Origin: Megalobrama amblycephala
Lineage: Eukaryota > Chordata > Actinopteri > Cypriniformes > Xenocyprididae
DNA: 64,000 bases
Direction: 5' to 3'
NCBI RefSeq assembly: GCF_018812025.1
Contig: NC_063050.1
Span: 11,642,282 to 11,706,281 of the forward strand
The translations under genes were made by a program, and so were the position numbers. The notes beneath the pieces are model-generated. The model saw nothing but the letters and a program-made list of their open reading frames with translations, ran no database searches and was not told the DNA's origin. Each line of letters begins with the position of its first letter. Positions within the stretch are counted from its first letter, which is position 1. Of the stretch, positions 1 to 11,028 are shown piece by piece.

Positions 1-1873
1 TGCCGAATAAGAGAGGTGCGTGAGTCCATACATTTAAGCTTCGTATTCTGTTTTGCGAATCGCGATCTGGTCACCTGATTAGCAGATAATTTAACAATAT
101 TCCATTAGTTATTCCACTGAACATGGAATCTGTTTCTTTTCCCAAATCTTCACTCACGCAGGGGATTATAAACGTTTCTTTCATTCGCATTTAGGCCTAT
201 TATAGGCTATTCGCATTATTTACTGTGGTAAAGTAGAAAAAAACACTGTAAGGCAGAAACTTTTTTGCTTGCACGTCAGTTTCTATTTAACAGAGTTTGT
301 GCTTGTTATTAGACTTTATAAGGCGCGTCAAGTTTATTTGTATAGCGCGTTTCACACACGCCGGTGATTTTTACTTTCGTTTTCTCTAGCAGCGCTAAAT
401 CAAACATAGCCTGAATGTCTTTCCCCTGCGGAGGATAAAACACGCTCTTCAGACCTTTTACAACAAGTGTCGGTTGTTTGTAACATCAGGAGATAACGAA
501 GATATTATTAAAGAGAAATGGTCTCTTTCCTGCTCGTGTCCCACATCCCTCTCAAAGCGCAGAGCGGCTATATCAAAGTAATAACGGGACTTTGGCTATA
601 TATGATGCATCTTTGTGTGGAAATAAAAAACGAATGCTTTTTGAAATAATATTTAACTTTCTTATTATTTAGGTTACCATTATTTACCGATATTTATTTC
701 ATAGTTTTACAGGCTGTAGTGTGTTGTTTCACTGACGGAATAGCTAAAATAAACACGCACGTCTGTTACTCCTGTTGAAAAAACGAGCATATGCAGGTAA
801 AGTAGGTTTTGAAGCTGGTATGCTGGTTTGAGCTGGTTTATGCTGGTCCAGGACCAGCTTAGGACTAGTATGGACCAGCAGGACCAGTTTAGGACCAGCA
901 TTTGACCAGCATACAGCTTCAAAACCTACCTTACCAGCATATGCTGATTTTTTCAACAGTACACAATGGATGTTTGAGCATTTAATTATTTATTTATTTT
1001 TTTTATATTTCAAAATGTATTTCATTGAGGTAGCCTATACACACACAAACACACACTCCAAATCATATTTAATGTTTTTAAAATAGTCTATATAAAATAG
1101 TAAAATAGTTCCAATAGATTTTACTGTGGTACCGAAATTGGTACCGAGAACCGTAAAATTTTCATGGTATCGGTACCGACTACTGGAATTTTGGTACCGT
1201 GACAACACTACACCCAACAGTAAGAAGGAGAAGGGGTTCAGATATATTTCGAGCTACATCGACAACTTTGAGGGTGAGTATTCTCTCATTTCAAATCCGA
1301 CTAACGTTAGCATCTCCGTTCCTAACCTGTCATACCAGTATTTGTATTATTTATATATTTAGTTAAACATAAACATATATTTTACATGTTTTCCCTTATG
1401 CCTAGTGCTTGTTTGTGCAGTGTACATACAAATTGTGGAAAACTAATTGTTACTGACTTAGTTCACAGGAGAGATCAACGTGAGGGCGACATGTTTCAGG
1501 TTCAGCCGAACTACTGTCTTCATTAGTATATATATATATATATATTATGAATGAGAAATTTTATGAATGAGTTTTGGCGGTAGTACACTTCGCTGTAGAA
1601 TGGGCTATGCGGAAGTAAAGACGCGGTCTGAGATTCTACCGGAAATACGTAAGCAAAGTTCATGCATAGAGTCTATTGGGGTTGTAAAAATAAGAATCCC
1701 TAGAAACAGCTTTGAACACCTTAAGGTCAGTCGAGAATGGCATATAGTTCATCATAACATTGTTTTACATCATACACCCGCTATTGCCAAATCTACCAGA
1801 TTTTTTTATATCAACAGAAAAATATAGCCTACTGGGATATTCTCTGGAGACTCTCCTGCTTCAGAGCGGTCAT
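1..1873. other. Left flank, no gene recognised
   Basis: No host coding exon could be supported here. The stretch is AT-rich and holds a short palindromic element (described separately). At about 1125-1205 there is a run of GGTACC/CGGTACC-type motifs that looks like a piece of a degraded fish transposon. Around 1505-1545 there is a short (TA)n run. Short open frames exist, but none shows family motifs or convincing paired splice sites. Confidence 0.5.
772..959. mobile_element. Short palindromic MITE
   Basis: The two ends are inverted copies of each other: the left end starts CTGTTGAAAAAA and the right end finishes TTTTTTCAACAG. The arms continue through AGCATATGC and GTAGGTTTTGAAGCTG. The middle is a run of GCTGGT / ACCAGC words (for example GGACCAGC). 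It has no coding capacity. Terminal inverted repeats in an element of about 190 bp are typical of a non-autonomous DNA transposon. The family was not assigned. Confidence 0.75.
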
Positions 1874-1889
1874 TGTTAATGATATGCTA
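1874..1889. repeat. Left target-site duplication of the L1 copy
   Basis: TGTTAATGATATGCTA occurs here immediately before the poly-T tract (the reverse-strand poly-A tail) and again, letter for letter, at 6444-6459. A 16-bp perfect pair flanking a poly-A tail is the signature of target-primed reverse transcription. Confidence 0.9.
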
Positions 1890-2127
1890 TTTTTTTTTTT
1901 TTTTAATTGACAAATGATACAGAACATTGAACATAATATACAACAATAATGCATCGCAGGACAAATGTCACCTATTCTCAAAAAAAAAGGGGGAAAAAAA
2001 CAAACAAACAAACAAAAAACAGCATCAGTACAAATAGAAAGTAAAGAATTAAAAAAAAAAAGTATTTCTTTCTATTTCTTATTGACAAATTCAAGATTCG
2101 TAGAATTTGGTAAACATAGTGGGGACA

Positions 2128-4857
2128 TTACAGTGTAAAGAATTCCTCCATAAAATTTAACAGGATGTCATTCTTTTTACTTTTAATTAATTTTAATGAC
2201 TTGTTCAGCGCTTCCATCTCTTTTAAAAATAAGTCGCATTTAGGAGTACATTTTGCAAATTTCTGTTTATGAATATAATATTTACCATGCAAAATGTAGA
2301 AGTTCACCACAAATTCAAGCATTTTGCTTCTGTTTGTGAAAGAGCATATAACGTCTTTTAGAGATAATTTATAATTCACATTTCTTGGGGCAAAAAGAAA
2401 AGAACTAACATCAGACCAAAATTTTAAAGATAAATCACAATTGTAAAACAAATGAGCCAAGTCTTCCTCGTGTACATTGCAAAAAGAACATTTGCTGTCG
2501 ATATCCATGAATTTTGATAACGAAGCTTTACATGGGTAGATTTTATGAAGTATTTTAAAATGTACCTCTTTAACTTTATTCAGCATACAAAATCTATATG
2601 GATTTAGCCATGCCTCTTTCCAATTAATATCAGTGATTTGTGCATTCCAAAAAAATTTCCCTCTAGGAGAGATTTTATGATTGGATTGAAAAATTAACCT
2701 GACATGTTTGTTATTACAGGAGTGAGAAAATAGTTTTATACCATCAACTATTAATTCAGGAAGTTTCCTTTCGTTACTTCCAAAAGTAAGGTGACTTTTC
2801 ATTAAATGTTTCAACCCATTTGGAATAGCTTTCACAACTTGCTGAAACTGTTTAAATGGAATGGGAAAATTGTAGGTAAACATAAAATCTTCATAAGACA
2901 AAACATTTCCATTATCATCAAACAAATCCATCACAAAATATATATTTTTTTCAAACCATTTATGTATAAATAAAGATTTATTCCTAGAGGTAATGAGACA
3001 ATTGTTCCAGAGAAGCATTTTGTGTGGAGAAAAATTGTGGTGGTAACCAATTTTCCAGGCTAATAACACTTGCTGGTAAAATCTGGATAGTTTAATTGGT
3101 AGTTTACCAGGCAGATAGTTACATCTCAGTAGAAAAGATAAGCCTCCAAGCTTTTTGAAAATAGACTGAGGAATAAAGAACCATAATGAATTTTCATTTC
3201 TTTGACAGTTTCTTAACCAATTAAGTTTAAAAGTATTGTTAATATCAAAAAAATCTAACATCTCTAACCCACCATCAGCTCTTTTGCCAGATATAATATC
3301 CTTTTTTAATTTGGAAGGTTTATTTTTCCAAATAAAGTCAAGAAAGGTTTTATTAATTTCTTTGGAGGTTTTATCACTGACATAAAGGGATAGAGCTGGG
3401 TAAACAAATCTGGAAAGACCCTCAGCTTTGGAAAGCAACACTCTCCCAACACTCTATCCCTTTGTAACCAGTTATTCAAAATATTTTTTGTTTTTTTAAT
3501 TTTAGGCATAAAATTCAGTTGTTCACGTGTATATGTATTTTTGGAAATATGAATGCCAAGATATTTAACAGAGTCCTTGACTGGTATGTTTTCAACTAAT
3601 AGATCTGTACAGTCGTGTATAAATAAAATTTCACATTTTTTAAGATTTAACATTAAGCCAGAGGATTTGGAAAATTTAGATATACATTCCAAGGCTGTTT
3701 TAACTTGATTTTTATCTCTCAGAAATAAAGCAGTGTCATCTGCCAATTGAGAAATTTTGATTTCTCTATCAAATATTTTCAGTCCCAGAATGTTCTTATT
3801 ATTCAAAACCTGAATAGAAAGAAGCTCAGCCACTAATAAGAATAGAAAGGCAGAGATTGGACAGCCTTGAGGTATGCCACGATGGATCCCAAATCTTTTA
3901 GAGGTTCCCATATTAAGAATAATAGAGCTATTAATATCTTTATAAAACATTTCTATAATATCAATAAAATTATTGCCAAAACCAAAAACTTTCAGTGAGT
4001 GAATTAAGAAGCCATGTTCGATGGTGTCAAAAGCTTTACAGAAATCTAACAACACAATAAGAGCCCCCGAGTCAATTTGATCAGAATAATCTAGAAGGTC
4101 AATTATAAGGCTTAGGAATCAGGGAGATTAATCCTTGTTTCATAGTAGTAACCAAATTCTTTTTTTTAATACATTCATTAAACAGTAAGAAAAGGGGATC
4201 TTCCAATACCTTCCAAAAGTGTTGGTAGAATTCAGTTGAAAGCCCATCTGGACCTGGACTCTTACCCTTTTTCATATATTGAAGTGCTGACAGTAATTCC
4301 TCCTTCTTGAGGTCGGAATCACAAAGGTTTTTGAAGTCATTACTAATTAACGGAATCAAATCTTGAATACCATTAGTAAATGATTTACAAAGGTCATAAT
4401 TAAAGTTAGACTGATAAAGTTTTTCATAAAAAGAGCTGATAAAATCTGAAATTAGTTTGGGATCCTTGCATAAGGAGTTGTTAAAATATAATGAAAGGAG
4501 TCGATTGACGGTGTCTGACAAAGAATTTACAGCCGCAGTTGTGATCTCAATGGAGCTCTCGATGTGAGTTATCTTTTGAAAAACCGCGTCTTGCTTGGAG
4601 TTCAGGGACTGAATAGCATCGAATATCTCAGTAAGCGAAACAACACTATCAGATTTTTTCTTTTTTCCAGGAGAACTTTTGCTGGGTGTAGCAAGACATG
4701 AGTCGAAATCCTTTTCAAACTTATCTTGTGATCTAATGGAGGCTTCTCCGGATTCAGGCACGGAGACATCCATGGTTTGTTCAAGAGATTCACAAGACAT
4801 CAGACTGTCCATGTTCCACGAGGCACGCAAGTTCCTATTTGTTCGTTTTTTGCCCAT
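2128..4857 (-). pseudogene. Broken L1 ORF1-ORF2 chimera (reverse transcriptase)
   Basis: Reading right to left, the first frame (4857-4099) opens with a basic ORF1-like head (MGKKRTNR) and a coiled-coil-like stretch. It then runs straight into the start of the ORF2 reverse transcriptase region (KKGKSPGPDGLSTEFYQ, ending at ISLIPKP). The rest of ORF1, the whole endonuclease and the ORF2 N-terminus are missing, which implies an internal deletion with an in-frame fusion near 4490-4510. A second deletion near 4107 removes the RT palm segment expected between IPKP and LDYSDQ. The next frame (4055-3306) carries DFCKAFDT, the GIPQGCPIS motif and the catalytic LADDTALFL box (3731-3748). A one-base shift near 3447 moves to the last frame (3441-2128), which has a C-terminal CxxC-H-C zinc-knuckle typical of the zf-RVT domain (KCSFCNVHEEDLAHLFYNC). 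Confidence 0.88.
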
Positions 4858-5693
4858 TAAACTTACAGGCGGGTTCCAGCTTTTGTTTTACAGTTTTTAG
4901 CGAGTAAAATCATCCGCCATAGGAGCAAAGTAACGACCCATTGACCAAAAAAAAATCCTTCTCAATCAGAGCAGGTGCGCATAACAGGTCTACTCAGCAA
5001 GACCCCATCTTGGCCCCGGTATCTTTACGCATACCTGGGCTGCGTTCAGCCCCGACAAAACGTTGCAAAACGTTTTTTAAACGGAAACGGTGGCGCGTTG
5101 AACACCCTGTTGTGATGACACAAGCGTTGCAACTATGGCAACTGAGAAGGCCATTGTGTTCTTTTTGAAGAATTTTCGGAGCCTGATGATATCGATATAA
5201 ATACATTTAAGCAAAGTACCCTCGATGTTACAGCCACTGCCCTTGCCGTCCAGAATAAAAGAGAGAACATCTCAGTCGAGTGAAGGGATTTGTGAAAACT
5301 TCTAATTATTTTGATACAACATTTGCCTTGCATCTCAGGATGAAAAGACAAACATTTCAGGTGAAGGATAATCCACTTCTTACCTCCAAGACTGTTATGA
5401 TATTATTTTATTGTTTAATAGGCTTATCATTATTGCTGATCACTGTTATTGTGCTTTGATATTGTAATATTTACCATTATATAATCAGAGGAGTATAGAA
5501 AAGTTTATTAAAGTGTAACTTCACAATACAACAGCAAAATATATAAGTAAAGTATTTTTATGTTACATTAATACCCAGTGTGCGAGCTGTCTCTTTAATA
5601 CCGCGTGGGTTATATACATCTTGCCGCTGATTGGGCTGACATTTCTGACACACCCACCAAAAAAGAGAAAACGCATCTCAAACCCGTTGCACA

Positions 5694-6357
5694 CAGTGCC
5701 CAAGGAAGTCGACCGGAAGTTGAAGTCGGCCAGGTGCCGCCATCTTGTAGCAGAACTTCACTTGCGTTAGCATCCCCATTGACTCCCATTCATTTTGGCG
5801 TCACTTTAACAGTGAATAACTTTACATCTGAGGCGTTTAAAGACTCCATTTGTCCATTATTTATTTCTAAAGATACACGACAATGTATAAAGGGCTCCAT
5901 TACCTTCTATGTTACATTATGGCCCCGTAGAAACAGTTTTTGTAAAAATAGGCTAACGATTGCGTCATAACCACTCGACTCTCTGTCGCACAGTAGAGAA
6001 ATTACCGTAGAGACAGGAGGAGAAGCTCGCAGGCAATCGGGGTGATTATCTTAATATGGCGTACTGGCGTTAGATTTTAAAATACTATACAAAATAATTA
6101 ATCAGAATACTTACTCCTGCTCACTCACGCCAAAGAATTCCCCGCTCAAGCTCGCCGTCTCTGCAAGATTAACAATGGCAGTTTTCACGCACAGCTACTA
6201 GAAGATTTACATCTGTCAGACAGGTTGCGGACGTCATCAAGCTTAGTTTGAGTCTGCGCGTCAGAAACGGAAGTGCTAAAAATCGCTAAAAATGGGCTTC
6301 ACTTCTCTCAATTGAGTTCCAATGGGGTCGCTGTGTCCATTTCTTTTACTGTCTATG
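5694..6357. mobile_element. Possible nested non-autonomous DNA element
   Basis: GTTGCACA occurs directly before (5686-5693) and directly after (6358-6365) this segment, as an 8-bp hAT duplication would. The segment starts CAGTGCCC, matching the hAT preference for CAGNG at the 5' end. It ends ACTGTCTATG, which is not a clean inverted match. It contains GACTCCCATTCATTTTGG and similar words common in fish MITEs. No protein is encoded. The call rests mainly on the direct repeats. Confidence 0.4.
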
Positions 6358-6443
6358 GTTGCACACCGTTTCCAGGAAACGTGTCGTTCAACCCGGAAAC
6401 CGTAGCAAAACGTTGCGCACCGGTGTGAGCTTGAACGTGCCCC

Positions 6444-6459
6444 TGTTAATGATATGCTA
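6444..6459. repeat. Right target-site duplication of the L1 copy
   Basis: This is the second copy of TGTTAATGATATGCTA, identical to 1874-1889. It marks the 5' (right) boundary of the L1 insertion. Confidence 0.9.
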
Positions 6460-7481
6460 AAGCCGCCGGAACATTGACATGATTGGTTACAGGGTAGTTT
6501 GTGAAGTCAGAAACACCAGCGATGTCAAACCTCGGGCTTGAAACTGTCTTTTTTTTCACTGCAGTTTTAAGTAGAAAATACTCAGCAGTGGTGTTGACTT
6601 ATGACATTGCACATGATTTGTCTTAAAGCCAAAGCGTATTAAAAACATCACATAGACATTAAAAACTTGTTTTTCACCACAGGGGGACTTTTTTTGATTA
6701 AAATTAAATGGGATATGGTGATGACATAATACTTATTTTTAAGTAGGGTGAATTAAGGGTCATTGGGACATACGGTCAAATGGGACAGTATAACTATATA
6801 GAATTTATTTTCTGAAGTGAAAATAAAAACTTTTTTGCTGAGCCCTATCTGTGAGACCCTATAATTAAAATGGGATGCACTCATTGGTCTAACATCATGT
6901 AGGTGGGTGGGGCATGCATCAAACAGGAATTGGACCTGAAATGCATGAACTGAGGAAAATGACATAAGCTTTTGGTAGTTTTAATAATAAGGTCCTAAAA
7001 TTGTCATAGCTACTGTATCATACAAACTTTTGATAGAAACATGAATATGATGCACTACTGCTACAAAATTAGTAAAAAAAATTGTTAATATCATGTTTCT
7101 ATTTTCAGAATTAGGTTGTTTTTATTTTGTCCCATCCACCCAAACACAATTTGGGTGGATGGGACAGTATAATTTTGGGTGATTGGGACAGTGCTTAAAT
7201 GCTTTGCTAATTAAGAAAATTATTAGCCTTGCAATAGAGAACCATTGTATATGCTCTATATGCTCTAAATCAGTGTTCCCAACCATGTGCAAGCCCTAAT
7301 CAACACTAAAATATTCATGAACTAGCTAGATTTTACTAAAGTAAAACAACCAAATTCTAAAAATATAAACATTATAGTTAAACACTTTTTATTTTGTAGT
7401 TTTTTACTGATTGAAGTAATAATTTTACTGTTGCAGTAATGAAAGGTTTGTGCAGGTTAAATGTGTTTGTCAGACAGTTAA

Positions 7482-7967
7482 ATGTGCTAAAGAGGATCTT
7501 TTCGTCGACTGAGAAACCAAAGACTGTTACTGAGTTTTTGAAATGAGCGCATGCATAAGAACAACCCCCCTCCTTTGAAGGAACGCCTCCCAAAACTCGT
7601 AAACACTCGTATTGGAACACGAGCGTTTACCACCGGCATTCGCTGTGTCATGTTAGTGGATTCATTATGTCGGACTCACCGCAGGTAACTCATAATCTGC
7701 AGTTGTTACTCCTGTCTCCGGACAAAAACATTGCATGCCGCGCTCGTCTCTCACAAGGAACGTCATGGCAGTGATTGACAAGCCAGAGGGCCAATCGTTT
7801 ACGCGATGATCGCGTAAACGATTGGCTGATGTTTTAAGGCCCTACCTCGTGCACAGATGATGTATATTAATATTATTACTTTCAGTGCACCTAATAAATA
7901 GTCTTTTATCAGTTAGTAAAGACAGTTTCAAGTAATATTGCAAAATAAAACATCCTCTTTAGTACCT
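7482..7967. mobile_element. TTAA-flanked MITE nested in the TA element
   Basis: TTAA occurs at 7478-7481 and 7968-7971. The ends just inside are inverted matches, with CTAAAGAGGAT on the left and CATCCTCTTTAG on the right. Near the middle there is a short open start, ATGTCGGACTCACCGCAG, followed by GTAACT, which resembles a first coding exon with a splice donor (7667-7684). A perfect hairpin lies at 7791-7825. The TTAA target suggests the piggyBac/Kolobok group. Confidence 0.6.
7791..7825. repeat. Perfect 17-bp-arm hairpin
   Basis: CCAATCGTTTACGCGAT is followed by a single G and then its exact reverse complement. It sits near the centre of the surrounding nested elements. The GC/CG-rich core would extrude as a cruciform easily. 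No rho-type or host terminator role applies; it is probably part of the transposon. Confidence 0.8.
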
Positions 7968-8559
7968 TTAATTGGTGATGGACCCACCCAACATCTCATC
8001 CAAATGTTACCAAAAAAAAAAAAAAAAAAAGGTTTTGGATCAGTTTAATTTATTTATTTTTTTTGGTGTGAATTTTGGACCTATAGATTTTTTAACTTGT
8101 TTACTTGATTTTAAAATGTTTTCAATGACTTTTGGACTTCTAGCCTTCTTTTGTGGATGGATTTACAAACTGAGAAATAAAGTTGAACAAAAATAAACAT
8201 GGACTCTTAATGATGATGAACAGAAAAGGAAATATTGCATATAAAATTATATCAAAGTATGAACATGTGCAATACAGTAAATATGCTTAAACTACGCTAA
8301 ATCAGTGGAAAGATATGCTGTTCCAATCACCCAAATGTTACCCCTTTTTTTTTTTTGCTCAGTTTTCAGAAAAGTGTAATGTCACACATCATTTCATTAT
8401 AATATACCATTGTTTCCTCCTCAAATGGATAGTTAACATCTTCAGTATTACAGAAATGTATCATGTGTTGAGCTAATGTTTTTCATTTATGACAAAAAAA
8501 CTTGCACAAGGCAATTCAAAAACTGTCCCAATCACCCTTAATTCACCCTAACAAAATAA

Positions 8560-8887
8560 CGACAAAAAAAGTTTGTTTTCTATTAATATCACAGTCTGCC
8601 CGGTAGAGGAACTCACAGTGACATTCATTTTGGCAGTGGATGAGTTTGTGTGAGCGCGCGCTTTTGAAAAGAAAAAAAAGGGGGCGTTGAGATAGTGAGT
8701 TTCGTGAGTGGAACAGGTACAGCGAGTTCACGCGCTTCCGGACGCAGGTGAGAGAATCCCCGTCATGAACGCGCGGATTAAACAAGGCTGCGTCGGGCTC
8801 TTCGCTTGGACGCTGAGGTCGTGATCGTTTTGGATTAATAATAATAACAACAACAATTCCTCCGCGGATGTCACACCATTTTCTCAG
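8560..8887 (+). promoter_or_regulatory. crb3: Probable crb3 promoter and non-coding first exon
   Basis: This CpG-richer stretch follows the transposon end and offers two good splice donors, GACGCAG|GTGAGA near 8756 and TTTTCTCAG|GTGAGT at 8887. Downstream acceptors lie before the coding exon (CACTAG at about 10663 and TTTCTCAG at 10807). A short upstream ATG frame starts at 8765 and stops after 19 codons. The transcription start was not located. The assignment depends on the position and orientation relative to the coding exon. Confidence 0.45.
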
Positions 8888-9535
8888 GTGAGTTTAGTTT
8901 CTCTTTCAATCGGATGGTTATTACTCTAAGGGTGTTTGAGAACAGCTCGTCAAACCGGCTGCGTCGCCTACATTCCGTGACTGACTGACTGACCGTCTCA
9001 TCACGAGGAGATAAAGCTCATTTATCCTCACTCCTGTCTGCTTAATAATACAGTATCTCCAGAAAATAGTAAACCTTACACCTGAAATCTCTTTTTAATT
9101 AGTTGAATCATTTGTAAAGATAATTAGTAACATACGTTTTATTGGCTATATAAAAGTTACCCGAGTATAAATCTGCCAGGATCACTTCATAAAGTCGGTT
9201 GAGCTCTGAAATGTTATTTACTTAATTCATACACTTGTTTTTTCCCCATAGTTTTGATGGCATTAAAAAAATATGAGGGAAGAAAGCAATTTATATGCTA
9301 GCACTTAAATATTTGACTGCACAAATATTAAACAGTACAATCATGGTAGTGACCAAAAAGTGTTATGATAGCCTATATTTTATGGTACTTTTACGATAGC
9401 CTATATTTTATGGTACTGCAAATTCTGTAATTTTACTGATCCTCATGTCATTTCCAAACCTGGATTTCTTTCTTCCATTAGCCTACTGGTGAAAATGAAA
9501 GGGCTCTGAAGCTTCATAAGGATGCAAAAACACCA

Positions 9536-9822
9536 ACTTGGGTAAAGTTGGTTTTATATTCGCACATTCGGACATCCGTATTCAATAGTCTTGTTAATCA
9601 CACTACATTGGACATTCAGTGGACATTCACAAGTAAATATGCCATTAAAACAATACTTGTCTATTTTGATCGACTGTGAAAAATGTTGTAAGTTGACAAT
9701 CGTTGGTTGTCAATATCATGTCGCTGCTTAAAATTCGCAAACATTAATTTATTGCACATTTATTGAAAAGTCTGAATTTAGTAAGTCCGAATGTGCGAAT
9801 ATAAAACCAACTTTACCCAAGT
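9536..9822. mobile_element. Short TIR element, copy 1
   Basis: The terminal inverted repeats begin ACTTGGGTAAAGTTGG and end CCAACTTTACCCAAGT, extending through TTTTATATTCGCACATTCGGAC. The copy is about 287 bp with no coding potential. Flanking words AAAACACCA (9527-9535) and AAAACACTA (9823-9831) match at 8 of 9 positions, suggesting a 9-bp target duplication. A second, nearly identical copy starts about 590 bp downstream. Confidence 0.75.
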
Positions 9823-10122
9823 AAAACACTATAACAGCAGTCCATACTTCTGAAGTCATAGACAGTTTTGTTTGAGGAACAGACAAATGTTTGAGTCATT
9901 TACTAAAAGTCATGGTCACCCTGATTTTGCCAAGTCAGACATGTTCCTGGATCAACATATTTTGTTGATCCTGGAACAACATTCCTGTCTGAAAATTTAG
10001 TCTTAACCCTCTTCCTACCCCTAAACCTAATCCTACCCATAACTTATCCCTAAAATCAGAGGGGAAAGATAGGTGAATAACATTGATGTAGAAGCACCTA
10101 ACCCTGGTTGCAAGCCTAAACT

Positions 10123-10411
10123 ACTTGGGTAAAGTTGGTTTTATATTCGCACATTCGGACATCTGTATTCAATAGCCTTGTTAATCACACTACATTGGAC
10201 ATTCAGTGGACATTCACAAGTAAATATGCCATTAAAACAATACTTGCCTATTTTGATCGACTGTGAAAAATGTTGTAAGTTGACAATCGTTGGTTATCAA
10301 TATCATGTCGCTGCTTAAAATTCGCAAACATTAATTTATTGCACATTTATTGGAAAGTCTGAATTTATCAGAAGTCCCAATGTGCGAATATAAAACCAGC
10401 TTTACCGAAGT
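10123..10411. mobile_element. Short TIR element, copy 2
   Basis: This is nearly identical to copy 1 at 9536-9822, differing at a handful of positions including the right end (ACCGAAGT). It is flanked by a perfect 9-bp direct repeat, GCCTAAACT, at 10114-10122 and 10412-10420. Each copy has its own target duplication, so these are two separate insertions rather than a local tandem duplication. A 9-bp target is typical of Mutator-like elements. Confidence 0.8.
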
Positions 10412-10818
10412 GCCTAAACTTGACATAAACTGTACACTTGTCCCACAAATCTGATCATGTTCATCCATATGGCTTTGGAATGATATGAGGGTTTTTGAGT
10501 ATGTCCTTGTAATTGTAGGTCAGTGTTGTTCTCCCAGACTAATAATTAACCCCATCAGTCCACAGCCGAACAGTGGACCCTTTTTTACATTATCTTCTCA
10601 TCTGTGAATGTGTTTGTGTATTGTAGGAATTCACCTCTCCCCTCTCTCTTTCTCTTCCACTAGGTTAAAATCCCCTTCCAAAATGACCACGGTGTAGTCG
10701 CTATTAACTCTCACACGCACACGGATGCTCACATCTTGTGTCTTCTTAAACAGACACACCCTTGGAAAACAAAAGTACATATGTCTCAGTCTGTGTTTGT
10801 TTCTCAGTGTGGAGCATC

Positions 10819-11028
10819 ATGAGTTCAGCGAGCGTGTCGGGCCTGTTCATGCCGGCGTTGTTCCTGCTGGCTCTGGCTGTGGTTCTGTTCTCGTGCGTGC
10901 TTCGTAAAAGGAGGCAGATGGAGGGATCGTACCAGCCCAGTGCGGAAGAGCGGAAACAAACCAAGAACCAAGGAGCCGAGAAACCCGGTCTCGCTCTCCC
11001 ACTGCCCAAAGAGGAGAGACTGATCTGA
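10819..11028 (+). CDS. crb3: Crumbs homolog 3 (small Crumbs polarity protein), C-terminal coding exon
   Basis: Crumbs proteins set up the apical domain of epithelia by binding Pals1/Par6 and FERM proteins through a short cytoplasmic tail. The 69-codon frame has a hydrophobic membrane span (residues about 8-28), a basic stop-transfer segment (RKRR), the juxtamembrane FERM-binding stretch EGSYQPSAEE (family: EGTYxPS) and the invariant C-terminal PDZ ligand EERLI. The tail is complete. The exon begins after TTTCTCAG at 10807, and the ATG chosen is the first in frame after that acceptor. Only about six residues precede the membrane span, whereas CRB3 normally has a signal peptide and a short glycosylated ectodomain. 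An upstream coding exon may exist but was not found; the frame is open back across the acceptor. Its position beside dennd1c matches human CRB3-DENND1C. Confidence 0.85.
   Translation: MSSASVSGLFMPALFLLALAVVLFSCVLRKRRQMEGSYQPSAEERKQTKNQGAEKPGLALPLPKEERLI

Larger units (their letters stand above)
1890..6443 (-). mobile_element. L1/Tx1-type non-LTR retrotransposon, internally deleted
   Basis: The element lies on the minus strand: its poly-A tail is the poly-T run at 1890-1904 and its 5' end is at the right. Both ends are fixed by the perfect 16-bp target duplication. Coding remains fill 2128-4857. The 1.6 kb upstream of the coding part (4858-6443) is non-coding. It may be 5' leader, or it may include later insertions: one candidate nested element lies at 5694-6357, and GTTCA/AAACGTT-rich ends at about 5040 and 6440 look like imperfect inverted repeats. 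The copy cannot be autonomous because two internal deletions and a frameshift break its proteins. Confidence 0.85.
6744..8550. mobile_element. 1.8-kb TIR element with TA target, no transposase seen
   Basis: The ends are 26-bp inverted repeats with one mismatch. The left arm is 6745-6770 (AGGGTGAATTAAGGGTCATT...) and the right arm is 8524-8549. Both are bounded by TA, consistent with a Tc1/mariner-type target. Subterminal copies of the core word GGGTGATTGGGACAG recur inside (around 7150-7190 and, inverted, 7130 and 8325), as transposase-binding repeats often do. A second TTAA-flanked element lies inside. No transposase was found, so this copy looks non-autonomous. Its right end lies just upstream of the crb3 leader. 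Confidence 0.75.

Noticed and set aside
1204..1273. Exon-like segment (KKEKGFRYISSYIDNFEG) between CAACAG and a GTGAGT donor
   Set aside because: It is short, no family could be named, the neighbouring sequence is transposon-like and no partner exon was found.
10673..10691. ATGACCACG as the crb3 start codon
   Set aside because: It meets TAG after four codons, and splicing from its GTGTAG to the coding exon gives the wrong frame.
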